Below are positions 45,539 to 53,277 of a stretch of DNA of 64,000 nucleotides, in pieces; the first letter of the stretch is position 1, and each line of letters starts with the position of its first letter. This DNA comes from Flavobacterium sp. HSC-32F16 (GTDB lineage Bacteria > Bacteroidota > Bacteroidia > Flavobacteriales > Flavobacteriaceae): the NCBI RefSeq assembly GCF_024171645.1, contig NZ_JALKAC010000001.1, forward strand, positions 682,001-746,000, written 5' to 3'. The translations under genes and the position numbers were made by a program. The notes beneath the pieces are model-generated. The model saw only the letters and a list, made by a program, of their open reading frames with translations, was not told the origin of the DNA and searched no databases.

Positions 45539-46375
45539 ATGACAGTACTTACTTTTACCCTGATTATGCTTCTTGGGGCTTGTTTAGCCGGTTTTATTGG
45601 TTCATTATCAGGCTTGGGCGGCGGCATCATTATTATTCCTCTTTTAACTATAGTTCTTGGTGTTGATATTCATTATGCAATTGGAGCGGCTTTAGTTTCG
45701 GTTATTGCCACTTCTTCAGGTTCGGCGGCAGCTTATGTAAAAGAAGGAATTACCAATATGCGCCTAGGGATTTTTCTTGAAATTGCAACTACAATTGGAG
45801 CCGTTTGCGGTGCATTGCTTTCTACTATTGCCCCTACTTCATTCATTGCCGTTTTATTCGGACTTACTTTAATATTTTCTGCTGTAAATTCACTTCGAAA
45901 GAAAGAAGAACATATTGTTTTAGAATCAAGCCCGCTGGCTAAAAAACTAAAATTAGACGGAACTTATCCAACGCACGACGGCGAAGTGGTAAGCTATGGA
46001 ACCAAAAACGTAATTGGCGGTTTCAGCATGATGGGAATTGCCGGAATGATGTCGGGTTTACTAGGAATTGGTTCTGGCGCTTTTAAAGTAATTGCCATGG
46101 ATAATATTATGAGAATTCCGTTTAAGGTTTCGACTACTACAAGCAACTTTATGATGGGCGTTACGGCAATGGCAAGTTCTGTAATTTATATCCAGAAAGG
46201 ATATATCGAACCCGGAATTTGTATGCCTGTGGTTATTGGCGTATTGTTTGGTGCTATGGCCGGAGCTAAAGTTTTGGTAAGAACCAACCCTAAAAAATTG
46301 AGAATCTTTTTTGCATGCCTGATTTTTGTATTGGCAGTTAATATGATCTACAACGGAATTAATGGAAAAATCTAA
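45539..46375 (+). CDS. TauE/SafE-family permease
   Basis: This 278-residue protein has eight or so membrane helices in two repeats. The first repeat has LAGFIGSLSGLGGGIIIIPLL and the second GIAGMMSGLLGIGSGAFKVIA. Both are the Gly-rich repeat motifs of TauE/SafE proteins, which move sulfite, sulfoacetate or related anions. It overlaps the DUF1634 gene by 14 bp, a pairing that I recognise from other genomes. Confidence 0.85.
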   Translation: MTVLTFTLIMLLGACLAGFIGSLSGLGGGIIIIPLLTIVLGVDIHYAIGAALVSVIATSSGSAAAYVKEGITNMRLGIFLEIATTIGAVCGALLSTIAPTSFIAVLFGLTLIFSAVNSLRKKEEHIVLESSPLAKKLKLDGTYPTHDGEVVSYGTKNVIGGFSMMGIAGMMSGLLGIGSGAFKVIAMDNIMRIPFKVSTTTSNFMMGVTAMASSVIYIQKGYIEPGICMPVVIGVLFGAMAGAKVLVRTNPKKLRIFFACLIFVLAVNMIYNGINGKI

Positions 46376-46769
46376 AGTTATGCAAAACGAAAAATTTGGA
46401 GAAAAAGATTTTCAAACTATTATTGGAAATTTATTACGCTACGGCGTTTGGATTTCGTTATCGGTTGCTTTTATTGGCGGAATTGTATATTTAATGCACC
46501 ACGGAAGTGAAATCGAAGATTATTCGGTTTTTAAGGAAAACGACCGAAATATCTTCGAAGTTATTGCTGCCGTTTACCATGGCGCTGTTCAGGGAAATGG
46601 AGCTTATTTAATATTTGTTGGTATTATTTTGCTTTTCCTTACACCTGTATTCAGGGTTTTACTTTCTTTATTTTCTTTTCTGTTAGAGAAAGATTATCTG
46701 TATGTTGTCATTACATTGATCGTTATTCTGATTATTATAACGAGTATATCTTTTGGGTTTTCTCATTAA
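46362..46769 (+). CDS. DUF1634 membrane protein
   Basis: This 135-residue protein has three membrane helices (about 25-45, 78-100 and 108-130), with LLRYGVWISLSVAFIGGIVYL at the first, a DUF1634 feature. It is translationally coupled to the TauE/SafE permease and is probably an accessory subunit of it. The next gene is 78 bp away. Confidence 0.8.
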   Translation: MEKSKVMQNEKFGEKDFQTIIGNLLRYGVWISLSVAFIGGIVYLMHHGSEIEDYSVFKENDRNIFEVIAAVYHGAVQGNGAYLIFVGIILLFLTPVFRVLLSLFSFLLEKDYLYVVITLIVILIIITSISFGFSH

Positions 46770-46847
46770 GAAATAGTAGAATTTAGAATTGAATAGTAGA
46801 ATTGATCTGGGAATTTAATTATTGTAATTTGGTTTAAACTGCATTTT

Positions 46848-47870
46848 ATGGAAATAGGAATAGATAGTTTTGCTTCGGCAATGTATGGCGACAGTAACAC
46901 GCTTAGCGGTGTAGATGCCATGGAACAATTACTGCAGAGAATTGAATTTGCAGATCAGGCTGGATTAGATGTTTTTGGGATTGGAGAACATCATAAAAAA
47001 GAATTTCTGGACTCGGCAACGGCAGTCATTTTAAGTGCTGCAGCAACGAGAACCCAAAACATACGTTTGACAAGTGCGGTAACGGTTTTAAGCGCTGCCG
47101 ATCCGGTTCGTGTTTATCAAAGTTTTGCAACACTGGATTTAATCTCTAAAGGAAGAACTGAAATTGTTGTGGGCCGTGGTTCTGCTATTGAAGCGTATCC
47201 CCTTTTTGGATTTGATCTTAATGATTATGATGCACTTTTTAAGGAAAAACTGGAATTATTACTTCAAATTAGAGACAACGAATTTATAAACTGGTACGGA
47301 AAATTTCGTCCGGCATTAAATAATCAGCCCGTTTATCCGAGAGCTTTACAGGAAAAAATGCCTATTTGGCTTGGTGTTGGCGGAACTCCTGAATCTTTTA
47401 TCAGAGCCGGAAGTTTGGGCTTACCTTTAATGGTGGCTATAATTGGCGGACAAACACATCGATTTAAACCTTTAATCGATTTATATCGTCAGGCTGGTGA
47501 AGCAGCAGGTTTTAAATCACACGAATTAAAAGTCGGAATACATTCTCCGGGATATGTATCGAATACAACCGAAAAAGCAATCGAAGAATATTATCCGGGT
47601 TATGCCGAGTTATGGACAAAATTAGGATATGAAAGAGGCTGGCCTCCAGTAACAAAAGGTAAATTTGATGGATTAATTGATGATCTGGGTGTTTTAATTG
47701 TAGGAAGTCCGGAAAGAGCGGCAGAGAAAATCTTACGCCACAGTGAAGCACTTGGCGGTATAGAAAGGTTTACTTTTCAGATGGATAACGCAGGATTGAC
47801 GCATTCGCAGTTAATGAGCGCTATAGAACTTATCGGAACAAAATTAATTCCTTTGATTAGAAAAGGATAA
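46848..47870 (+). CDS. Luciferase-like flavin monooxygenase
   Basis: This 340-residue TIM-barrel protein of the LLM class has EIGIDSFASAMYGD at strand 1, GLDVFGIGEHHKKEFLDSAT (flavin-site region), RTQNIRLTSAVTVLSAADPV, GRTEIVVGRGSAIEAYPLFG and PIWLGVGGTPESFIRAGSLG. Members use reduced FMN or F420; Bacteroidota normally use FMN. The substrate is unknown. A terminator shared with the facing TonB receptor gene follows. Confidence 0.85.
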   Translation: MEIGIDSFASAMYGDSNTLSGVDAMEQLLQRIEFADQAGLDVFGIGEHHKKEFLDSATAVILSAAATRTQNIRLTSAVTVLSAADPVRVYQSFATLDLISKGRTEIVVGRGSAIEAYPLFGFDLNDYDALFKEKLELLLQIRDNEFINWYGKFRPALNNQPVYPRALQEKMPIWLGVGGTPESFIRAGSLGLPLMVAIIGGQTHRFKPLIDLYRQAGEAAGFKSHELKVGIHSPGYVSNTTEKAIEEYYPGYAELWTKLGYERGWPPVTKGKFDGLIDDLGVLIVGSPERAAEKILRHSEALGGIERFTFQMDNAGLTHSQLMSAIELIGTKLIPLIRKG

Positions 47871-48018
47871 TTGGTGTGTGTTTGGCCACAGATACACAGA
47901 TTAAACGGATTTATTATAATTAAACAGTGTAAACCGTTAAACCAGTGGACAATATAAACATATAACAATTCAAAAAAAACTTTGAACTTTTGTCTCTCTT
48001 AGCCTTTGAACCTATAAA

Positions 48019-48052
48019 AAAAAGCATCCGTTCTTATCGGATGCTTTCTTTT
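48019..48052. terminator. Bidirectional terminator
   Basis: AAAGCATCCG and CGGATGCTTT form a 10-bp stem with a 7-nt loop, with A and T runs outside. It sits between convergent genes ending at 47870 and 48071. Confidence 0.85.
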
Positions 48053-48070
48053 TATTTGGCTGTATTGAAA

Positions 48071-50521
48071 TTAAAACAATTTGTATGTTACACCAATTCT
48101 AAAGTTAACCGGCTGTTCTGTCTGCCAGTAATATGCATTTAACCAGCTGTAGTAAGAACCACTGTAAAGGTATTTATCTAAGATATTAAATACATTTCCT
48201 GTAATTTTAAATTTACCTGTTTCATAAGATAAACCTCCATCAAGTCTGAAATAAGTTGGAAGTTTTTCTAAACCTACACTCCAAGTATCTGTTTGACGTC
48301 CAGCAAGGAACGATCCTCCAATAGAAGCGCCAAATCCTTTAAGTGCACCGCCTTGTACTGTATAGTTTAACCAAGCGTTTGCAGTATGTTTTGCATAACC
48401 CGGCACGATATCTCCTTTTTTAATTCCTGTTGCTAATGAAACCGCAGGATCAACTTCATTTACAATTGATTCAGTAAACGCATAGTTGGCAATAAGATTA
48501 AGGCCGTCGAATAATTTTCCTCTTAAATCAAATTCAAAACCTTGTGCTCTTTTTTCTCCTAAAACAACACTAAACTGCTGACCCGGAGTATTGGCCGGAT
48601 CTGATGTAAGTTCGTTTTTCTTTAAGATGTTGTAAGCTGCCAAAGTTGTACTCCAGGAACCGTCGAACCAATCTTTCTTGATCCCTATTTCCATGTTGTT
48701 ACCTGTAAGCGGTTTTACTTTATCTCCGTTTTTGATAATACCAGATTGTGGAATAAAGGCCTGATCATATAATCCGTATACCGCTAATGATTCATCAATA
48801 GAAATACTTAATCCAACACGCGGCGTAATATGGCTGTCTTCAATAGGTGCTCCGCCCCAGCTTGCCTGACTGATCCAAGTATATCTTCCGGCAAGAGTAA
48901 GTCTTACTTTATTTTCAAAAAATCCTAATTCGTCCTGAACATAACCTGCTGCATATTCAGTACTCATTAAACCTCCTGCATTTTTTGCTCTAATAGAAAG
49001 CGGTGTCGTGTGATCAAAATTTGGTAATCCGTTTGACGGCGTTCCGTAATTTGGATTATAAACATTAAAAGGATTATCAACTGTATCGAGATCATGAGAT
49101 TGTCCCCAATCGGCTGCATAATCTTTACTTCCTAAATCTACTCCTCCTAATACTTTATGAGAAACAGCACCTGTATTGAATTTTCCGTTAACGAAAATCT
49201 GCCCTAAATACATATTACTTTCAGCATCCCAGATCCCCACGTTTCTGATGATTTCACCATAAGCAAGATTACCTTCTGCAACACCATCAAAATCTCTGTC
49301 AGCAGGTCCGGGACCAACAACACCCGGCCAAGAACTGTATCCTTGCTGTATGTATTTAAAGTAAGAGGTTTGAGCTGTAAGTTTCCAGTTATCATCAAAT
49401 TTATGTTCGAAAGTAAGATAACCACTGTGATCCTGAATATTAGTATCTGGTAATCCAGGCTGTGTCATTGTAAAATTGCGCGGTAAAGCTGCGTAGCCTC
49501 CAGCTGCAGGACCAAATACATAATAAGAACCTACTTCGGTCATATTAGCGTATTGGAAATTGTATTCTGCAGAAATTTTTGTTTTATCATCAATTTGATA
49601 TGAAATTACCGGAGCAATTACATAACGGTTATTGTGTTCGAAAGAACGGTGAGAACCTTTATTTTGAGCCGCTCCGTTAAATCTGTACAATAATTTTCCT
49701 TTTTTATCTAATTTCCCGTCAAGGTCAAGACTTACTCTGTAAAAATCATAGCTTCCGCCAATTGCAGTAACCTCACCTTTTGTAATTCCGGTTGGTTTTT
49801 TAGTTACCACATTATAAAGTCCGCTTGGATCACCGCTTGAAAGCATAAATCCTGCAGGACCTTTTACAAATTCGATATGATCGACAAAACTCATATCTTC
49901 AGTTAATGGTCCCCAGAAAGAAGATACCACGTTAAACCCATTACGGAAAGCCTGAATTTGAGAACCACGCATTGTAATATTCGTGTACAAATCTCCCCAG
50001 TGCTCTAAACGTACAGCACCACTCACATTACGAATTACACCATCACTCATACTTGTAATCTGCTGATCTTTTAAAGTCTGCCCGCTTACAATCTGAACGT
50101 TTTGAGGAATTTCAAGAACCGGAGTCTGAAGACGTAATGATAATGAAGGTTTATCCTGTTTGTATTTATTTTTTGTGATCACAACTTCATCAAGATCTTC
50201 CTGACTTTCAGAAAGTGAAAAGTTTTTGGTTGTCGTTTGTTTTGCAGTAACAACAATTGCATCTTCAAGAGGATGAATACCAACTGAACGAACACTAATT
50301 GTGTAAGAACCCGGTTTTACATTTCTAATTTCATATTGTCCGTTTGCGTTGGTAACAGACGAATATTTTGTTCCTTTAAGAACTACTGAAATGCCTTCTA
50401 ATGGTTCATTTCCGCTTAAAGTAACTTTTCCGCTCACTTTTCCTAATTCCTGACTCATCATATTTAATGATGTTAAAAGAATCGTAAAAAAAAATGCTTT
50501 CTTAATAACATTCATGCTCAT
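48071..50521 (-). CDS. TonB-dependent siderophore receptor
   Basis: This 816-residue receptor has a signal peptide (1-23), a carboxypeptidase-regulatory-like domain (about 25-110: GKVTLSGNEPLEGISVVLKG, VKPGSYTISVRSVG), a TonB-box region, a plug with EFVKGPAGFMLSSGDPSGLYN (the FhuA/FpvA type turn) and a barrel ending in PVNFRIGVTYKLF. It probably imports a ferric siderophore. A 19-bp Fur-like box is 62 bp upstream. It has no operon partner. Confidence 0.9.
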   Translation of the reverse strand: MSMNVIKKAFFFTILLTSLNMMSQELGKVSGKVTLSGNEPLEGISVVLKGTKYSSVTNANGQYEIRNVKPGSYTISVRSVGIHPLEDAIVVTAKQTTTKNFSLSESQEDLDEVVITKNKYKQDKPSLSLRLQTPVLEIPQNVQIVSGQTLKDQQITSMSDGVIRNVSGAVRLEHWGDLYTNITMRGSQIQAFRNGFNVVSSFWGPLTEDMSFVDHIEFVKGPAGFMLSSGDPSGLYNVVTKKPTGITKGEVTAIGGSYDFYRVSLDLDGKLDKKGKLLYRFNGAAQNKGSHRSFEHNNRYVIAPVISYQIDDKTKISAEYNFQYANMTEVGSYYVFGPAAGGYAALPRNFTMTQPGLPDTNIQDHSGYLTFEHKFDDNWKLTAQTSYFKYIQQGYSSWPGVVGPGPADRDFDGVAEGNLAYGEIIRNVGIWDAESNMYLGQIFVNGKFNTGAVSHKVLGGVDLGSKDYAADWGQSHDLDTVDNPFNVYNPNYGTPSNGLPNFDHTTPLSIRAKNAGGLMSTEYAAGYVQDELGFFENKVRLTLAGRYTWISQASWGGAPIEDSHITPRVGLSISIDESLAVYGLYDQAFIPQSGIIKNGDKVKPLTGNNMEIGIKKDWFDGSWSTTLAAYNILKKNELTSDPANTPGQQFSVVLGEKRAQGFEFDLRGKLFDGLNLIANYAFTESIVNEVDPAVSLATGIKKGDIVPGYAKHTANAWLNYTVQGGALKGFGASIGGSFLAGRQTDTWSVGLEKLPTYFRLDGGLSYETGKFKITGNVFNILDKYLYSGSYYSWLNAYYWQTEQPVNFRIGVTYKLF

Positions 50522-50582
50522 TTTAATATTATTTTAAGTTTTGTTTGGCAAAAGTACAGGCTAATAATGGGTTTTCCAAATT

Positions 50583-50601
50583 ATTTTTAATCATTCTAAA
50601 T
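50583..50601. promoter_or_regulatory. Fur-like box upstream of the siderophore receptor
   Basis: ATTTTTAATCATTCTAAAT is a 19-bp near-palindrome with two mismatches to the ATTTAGAAT-n-ATTCTAAAT form. It lies in the gap between the leftward receptor and the rightward thiolase gene. Confidence 0.5.
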
Positions 50602-50710
50602 AAATATAATTAAAAACTAGTATTTAGTGAAATAATGGTAAACGAAAATATTATTGCTAATTTTTACTTAAGTCTGCTTACCTTTAATCCTGCAAAAAAA
50701 TCCTCAAAAT

Positions 50711-51991
50711 ATGAATACTACCAAAACAGTTAGAAAAGTTGCTATTGTAGGTTATAATCGAATTCCGTTTGCGAGAGCCAACACAGCTTATGCATCTGTA
50801 GGAAATCAGGAAATGATGACCGCAGCCTTAAACGGACTTGTCGATAAGTACAATCTGCAAGGCCAATTATTAGGTGAAGTTGCCGGAGGTGCCGTAATCA
50901 AACATACTTACGATAATAATTTAATTAGGGAATGTGTTATGAAAACAACTCTGGATCCCGCAACCCCTGCCTGCGATTTACAACAGGCCTGCGATACCGG
51001 AATTGAAAGTGCTGTTTACATCGCTAATAAAATTGCGCTTGGACAAATTGAATCAGGAATTGCCGGCGGTGTAGATTCTATCAGTGATATACCAATGGCC
51101 ATTAGCGAAAAACTAAGGAGAGTTTTGCTGGAAGCGAGACAAGCAAAGTCTTTTGGTGGAAAAATTAAGGCATTTTTAAAAATACGTCCAAGTGATTTAT
51201 CGCCTTTAGTACCCATAAATGAAGAACAGCAAACCGGACTTTCAATGGGCGGACATACCGAGATTACAGCAAAATATTATAAAATTTCAAGAGAAGACCA
51301 GGATAATTTTGCTCTTAAAAGTCATTTGAATATGGCTAAAGCCTATGATGAAGGTTTCTTTAATGATATGATTACACCTTTCAGCGGACTTGAAAAAGAC
51401 AATAATCTGAGAAAAGACAGTACTATCGAAAAACTGGCGAAATTAAAACCTGCTTTTGATAAAGTAAACGGAACTTTAACTGCCGGAAACTCTACTCCGC
51501 TTACTGATGGTGCTTCTTGTGTACTTTTAGCCAGCGAAGAGTGGGCAAAAGAACACAATCTCCCTATTTTGGCTTATATTACTTTTGCTGAAGTTGCCGC
51601 TGTAGAATATGTAAAAAACCAGCAGAACCTTTTATTAGCGCCTTTATTTGCTGCAAGCAAAATGCTTGAAAAAGCTGAATTGAGTTTACAGGATTTTGAT
51701 TTTTATGAAATCCATGAAGCGTTTGCTGCACAGGTGCTGGCAACTTTAAAAATTTGGGAAAGCCCTGAATTAAGTGCCAAATTAGGTTTAAAGAAAACTC
51801 TTGGCGCAATAGACCGCGAAAAGCTAAATGTAAAAGGAAGCAGTCTTGCAGCCGCACATCCTTTTGCGGCAACCGGCGGCAGAATAATTGGCGTAATGGC
51901 AAAATTATTAAATGAAAAAGGTTCAGGCCGGGGATTTGTTTCGATTTGTGCCGCAGGCGGACAAGGCGTTACCATGATAATCGAAAAATAA
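50711..51991 (+). CDS. Acetyl-CoA acyltransferase (thiolase), FadI-like
   Basis: This is a 426-residue thiolase. The acyl-binding Cys is in CDLQQACDTGIES near 95, the His motif is FYEIHEAFAAQVLA near 345, the second His site is AAAHPFAATGGRIIG near 380, and the base Cys is in FVSICAAGGQGVTM near 416. All catalytic residues are present. The FadI type cleaves 3-ketoacyl-CoA in beta-oxidation; no other fad gene is adjacent, so its pathway is not shown by context. Confidence 0.9.
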   Translation: MNTTKTVRKVAIVGYNRIPFARANTAYASVGNQEMMTAALNGLVDKYNLQGQLLGEVAGGAVIKHTYDNNLIRECVMKTTLDPATPACDLQQACDTGIESAVYIANKIALGQIESGIAGGVDSISDIPMAISEKLRRVLLEARQAKSFGGKIKAFLKIRPSDLSPLVPINEEQQTGLSMGGHTEITAKYYKISREDQDNFALKSHLNMAKAYDEGFFNDMITPFSGLEKDNNLRKDSTIEKLAKLKPAFDKVNGTLTAGNSTPLTDGASCVLLASEEWAKEHNLPILAYITFAEVAAVEYVKNQQNLLLAPLFAASKMLEKAELSLQDFDFYEIHEAFAAQVLATLKIWESPELSAKLGLKKTLGAIDREKLNVKGSSLAAAHPFAATGGRIIGVMAKLLNEKGSGRGFVSICAAGGQGVTMIIEK

Positions 51992-51997
51992 TTATTA

Positions 51998-52029
51998 AAA
52001 CCCGGCAGGGTTTAAAACCTGCCGGGTTT
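51998..52029. terminator. GC-rich hairpin terminator
   Basis: AAACCCGGCAGG and CCTGCCGGGTTT form a strong stem between the thiolase gene and the facing azoreductase gene. This hairpin type recurs between Flavobacterium genes. Confidence 0.75.
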
Positions 52030-52070
52030 ACTACATACGAAATGTTCAACCCTCGTAATTATAGTTTGTC

Positions 52071-52682
52071 TTAAAAAGCAAATTCTTCTACAAAAGATAA
52101 CGCTTTTGGCAAAGCATTTTCGGCAAAATCAGGAATTGCGGTTCCTTCTACACGAAAAGTGGTAACATCCGTCATTCCTAAAAAGCCTAAAACAGTTCGA
52201 AGATATGATTCTGAAAAATCGTAGCTTTTATATGGTCCTTCAGAAAATATTGCTCCTGATGCAATCGATAAATACACTTTTTTATCGGTTACTAATCCTT
52301 TTGGTCCTTCTGCACTATAGCTAAAAGTCTTTCCAGCTCTGGCAACCTGATCAATCCACCCTTTTAAAACTGCCGGAATACCAAAATTGTACAAAGGCAC
52401 ACCAATTACAATAATATCAGATTCTAGTAAAGTTTCTATAGCTTCATCTGAATATTTAAGTGCCTCTGTTTGTGCCGCTGTGTGTGTTTCTGCAGGAGCA
52501 TAAACTGCACTAATATGCGAATTGGTCAAGTATGGCAAAGGCGTTTTAGTAAGATCAAGAGTCTTTACATTGATTTCGGGATTTGCTGCTGCTAATTTTT
52601 CGATTACCGCGTTCGATAACTGGTTACTGAATGAAGTATCTCCATTTGTGCTGGTAATTATGCGTAGAATTTTTTGGCTCAT
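52071..52682 (-). CDS. FMN-dependent NADH azoreductase
   Basis: This 203-residue flavodoxin-fold protein has RIITSTNGDTSFSNQLSNAV (FMN phosphate loop region), VIGVPLYNFGIPAVLKGWID near 96 and VYLSIASGAIF near 138, all AzoR hallmarks. These enzymes reduce quinones and azo dyes with NADH. The gene is divergent from an HxlR regulator, with a long palindrome between, so it is probably induced by quinone-type stress. Confidence 0.9.
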   Translation of the reverse strand: MSQKILRIITSTNGDTSFSNQLSNAVIEKLAAANPEINVKTLDLTKTPLPYLTNSHISAVYAPAETHTAAQTEALKYSDEAIETLLESDIIVIGVPLYNFGIPAVLKGWIDQVARAGKTFSYSAEGPKGLVTDKKVYLSIASGAIFSEGPYKSYDFSESYLRTVLGFLGMTDVTTFRVEGTAIPDFAENALPKALSFVEEFAF

Positions 52683-52741
52683 AATTTATAAAATTTGTTT
52701 TGCGATACAAACTTATCTACATTTGCTATCTCTTTTATAGT

Positions 52742-52777
52742 ACTATCCTCCAGGATAGCGCTATCCTTGAGGATAGT
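52742..52777. promoter_or_regulatory. HxlR operator: 36-bp near-perfect palindrome
   Basis: The left half ACTATCCTCCAGGATAGC and the right half GCTATCCTTGAGGATAGT are complementary with one mismatch. Together they contain four copies of CTATCCT/AGGATAG, as expected for two dimer sites. It lies 11 bp before the HxlR start and 59 bp from the azoreductase start. Confidence 0.8.
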
Positions 52778-52788
52778 ATAGATAAATT

Positions 52789-53160
52789 ATGGAAACACAA
52801 ACGGAACATTCAGAAGTAAAAGACTGCAAACCACAAGAATGCATGGGCGCGTTACTTCCGGTAAGAGATGCATTAGAAGTGTTAAGCGGCAGATGGAAAT
52901 TACCAATTCTAATTGCTTTATCTGACCGTCCAAAACGATTCAAGGAAATCTCGAAAGACATCAACGGAATTACGGATAAAATGCTTTCTAAAGAACTGAA
53001 AGACCTTGAAGTTAACAAACTTGTAACCCGAAAGGTTTATGATACTTTCCCGCCAACTGTAGAATATTCGCGAACAGAACACAGCCAATCTCTCACAAAT
53101 GTTATTATCGCTTTAAGAGACTGGGGAACTTTGCACCGAAAAGAAATTATTGGAAAATAA
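52789..53160 (+). CDS. HxlR-family winged-helix regulator
   Basis: This 123-residue protein has the HxlR winged helix: VLSGRWKLPILIALSDRPKRFKEI, GITDKMLSKELKDLEVNKLV and the TVEYSRTEHSQSL wing. It has Cys residues near the N-terminus (KDCKPQEC), a feature of members that sense quinones or aldehydes by thiol modification. By position it controls itself and the divergent azoreductase. Confidence 0.9.
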   Translation: METQTEHSEVKDCKPQECMGALLPVRDALEVLSGRWKLPILIALSDRPKRFKEISKDINGITDKMLSKELKDLEVNKLVTRKVYDTFPPTVEYSRTEHSQSLTNVIIALRDWGTLHRKEIIGK

Positions 53161-53277
53161 CAAAAAGTCCGAAGTATTCACTTGATTTTAAGCCTAAAAG
53201 AAATTTTAGTAAAACCAATAATTATACAGAAATAGAGTAAATTTGATTACCCAAATCACTAAATTTTCTGAATAATT

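Noticed and set aside
47884..47925. GCCACAGATACACAGATTAA stretch after the luciferase-like gene
   Set aside because: It looks like a fragment of widespread intergenic repeat; too short and degenerate to annotate.
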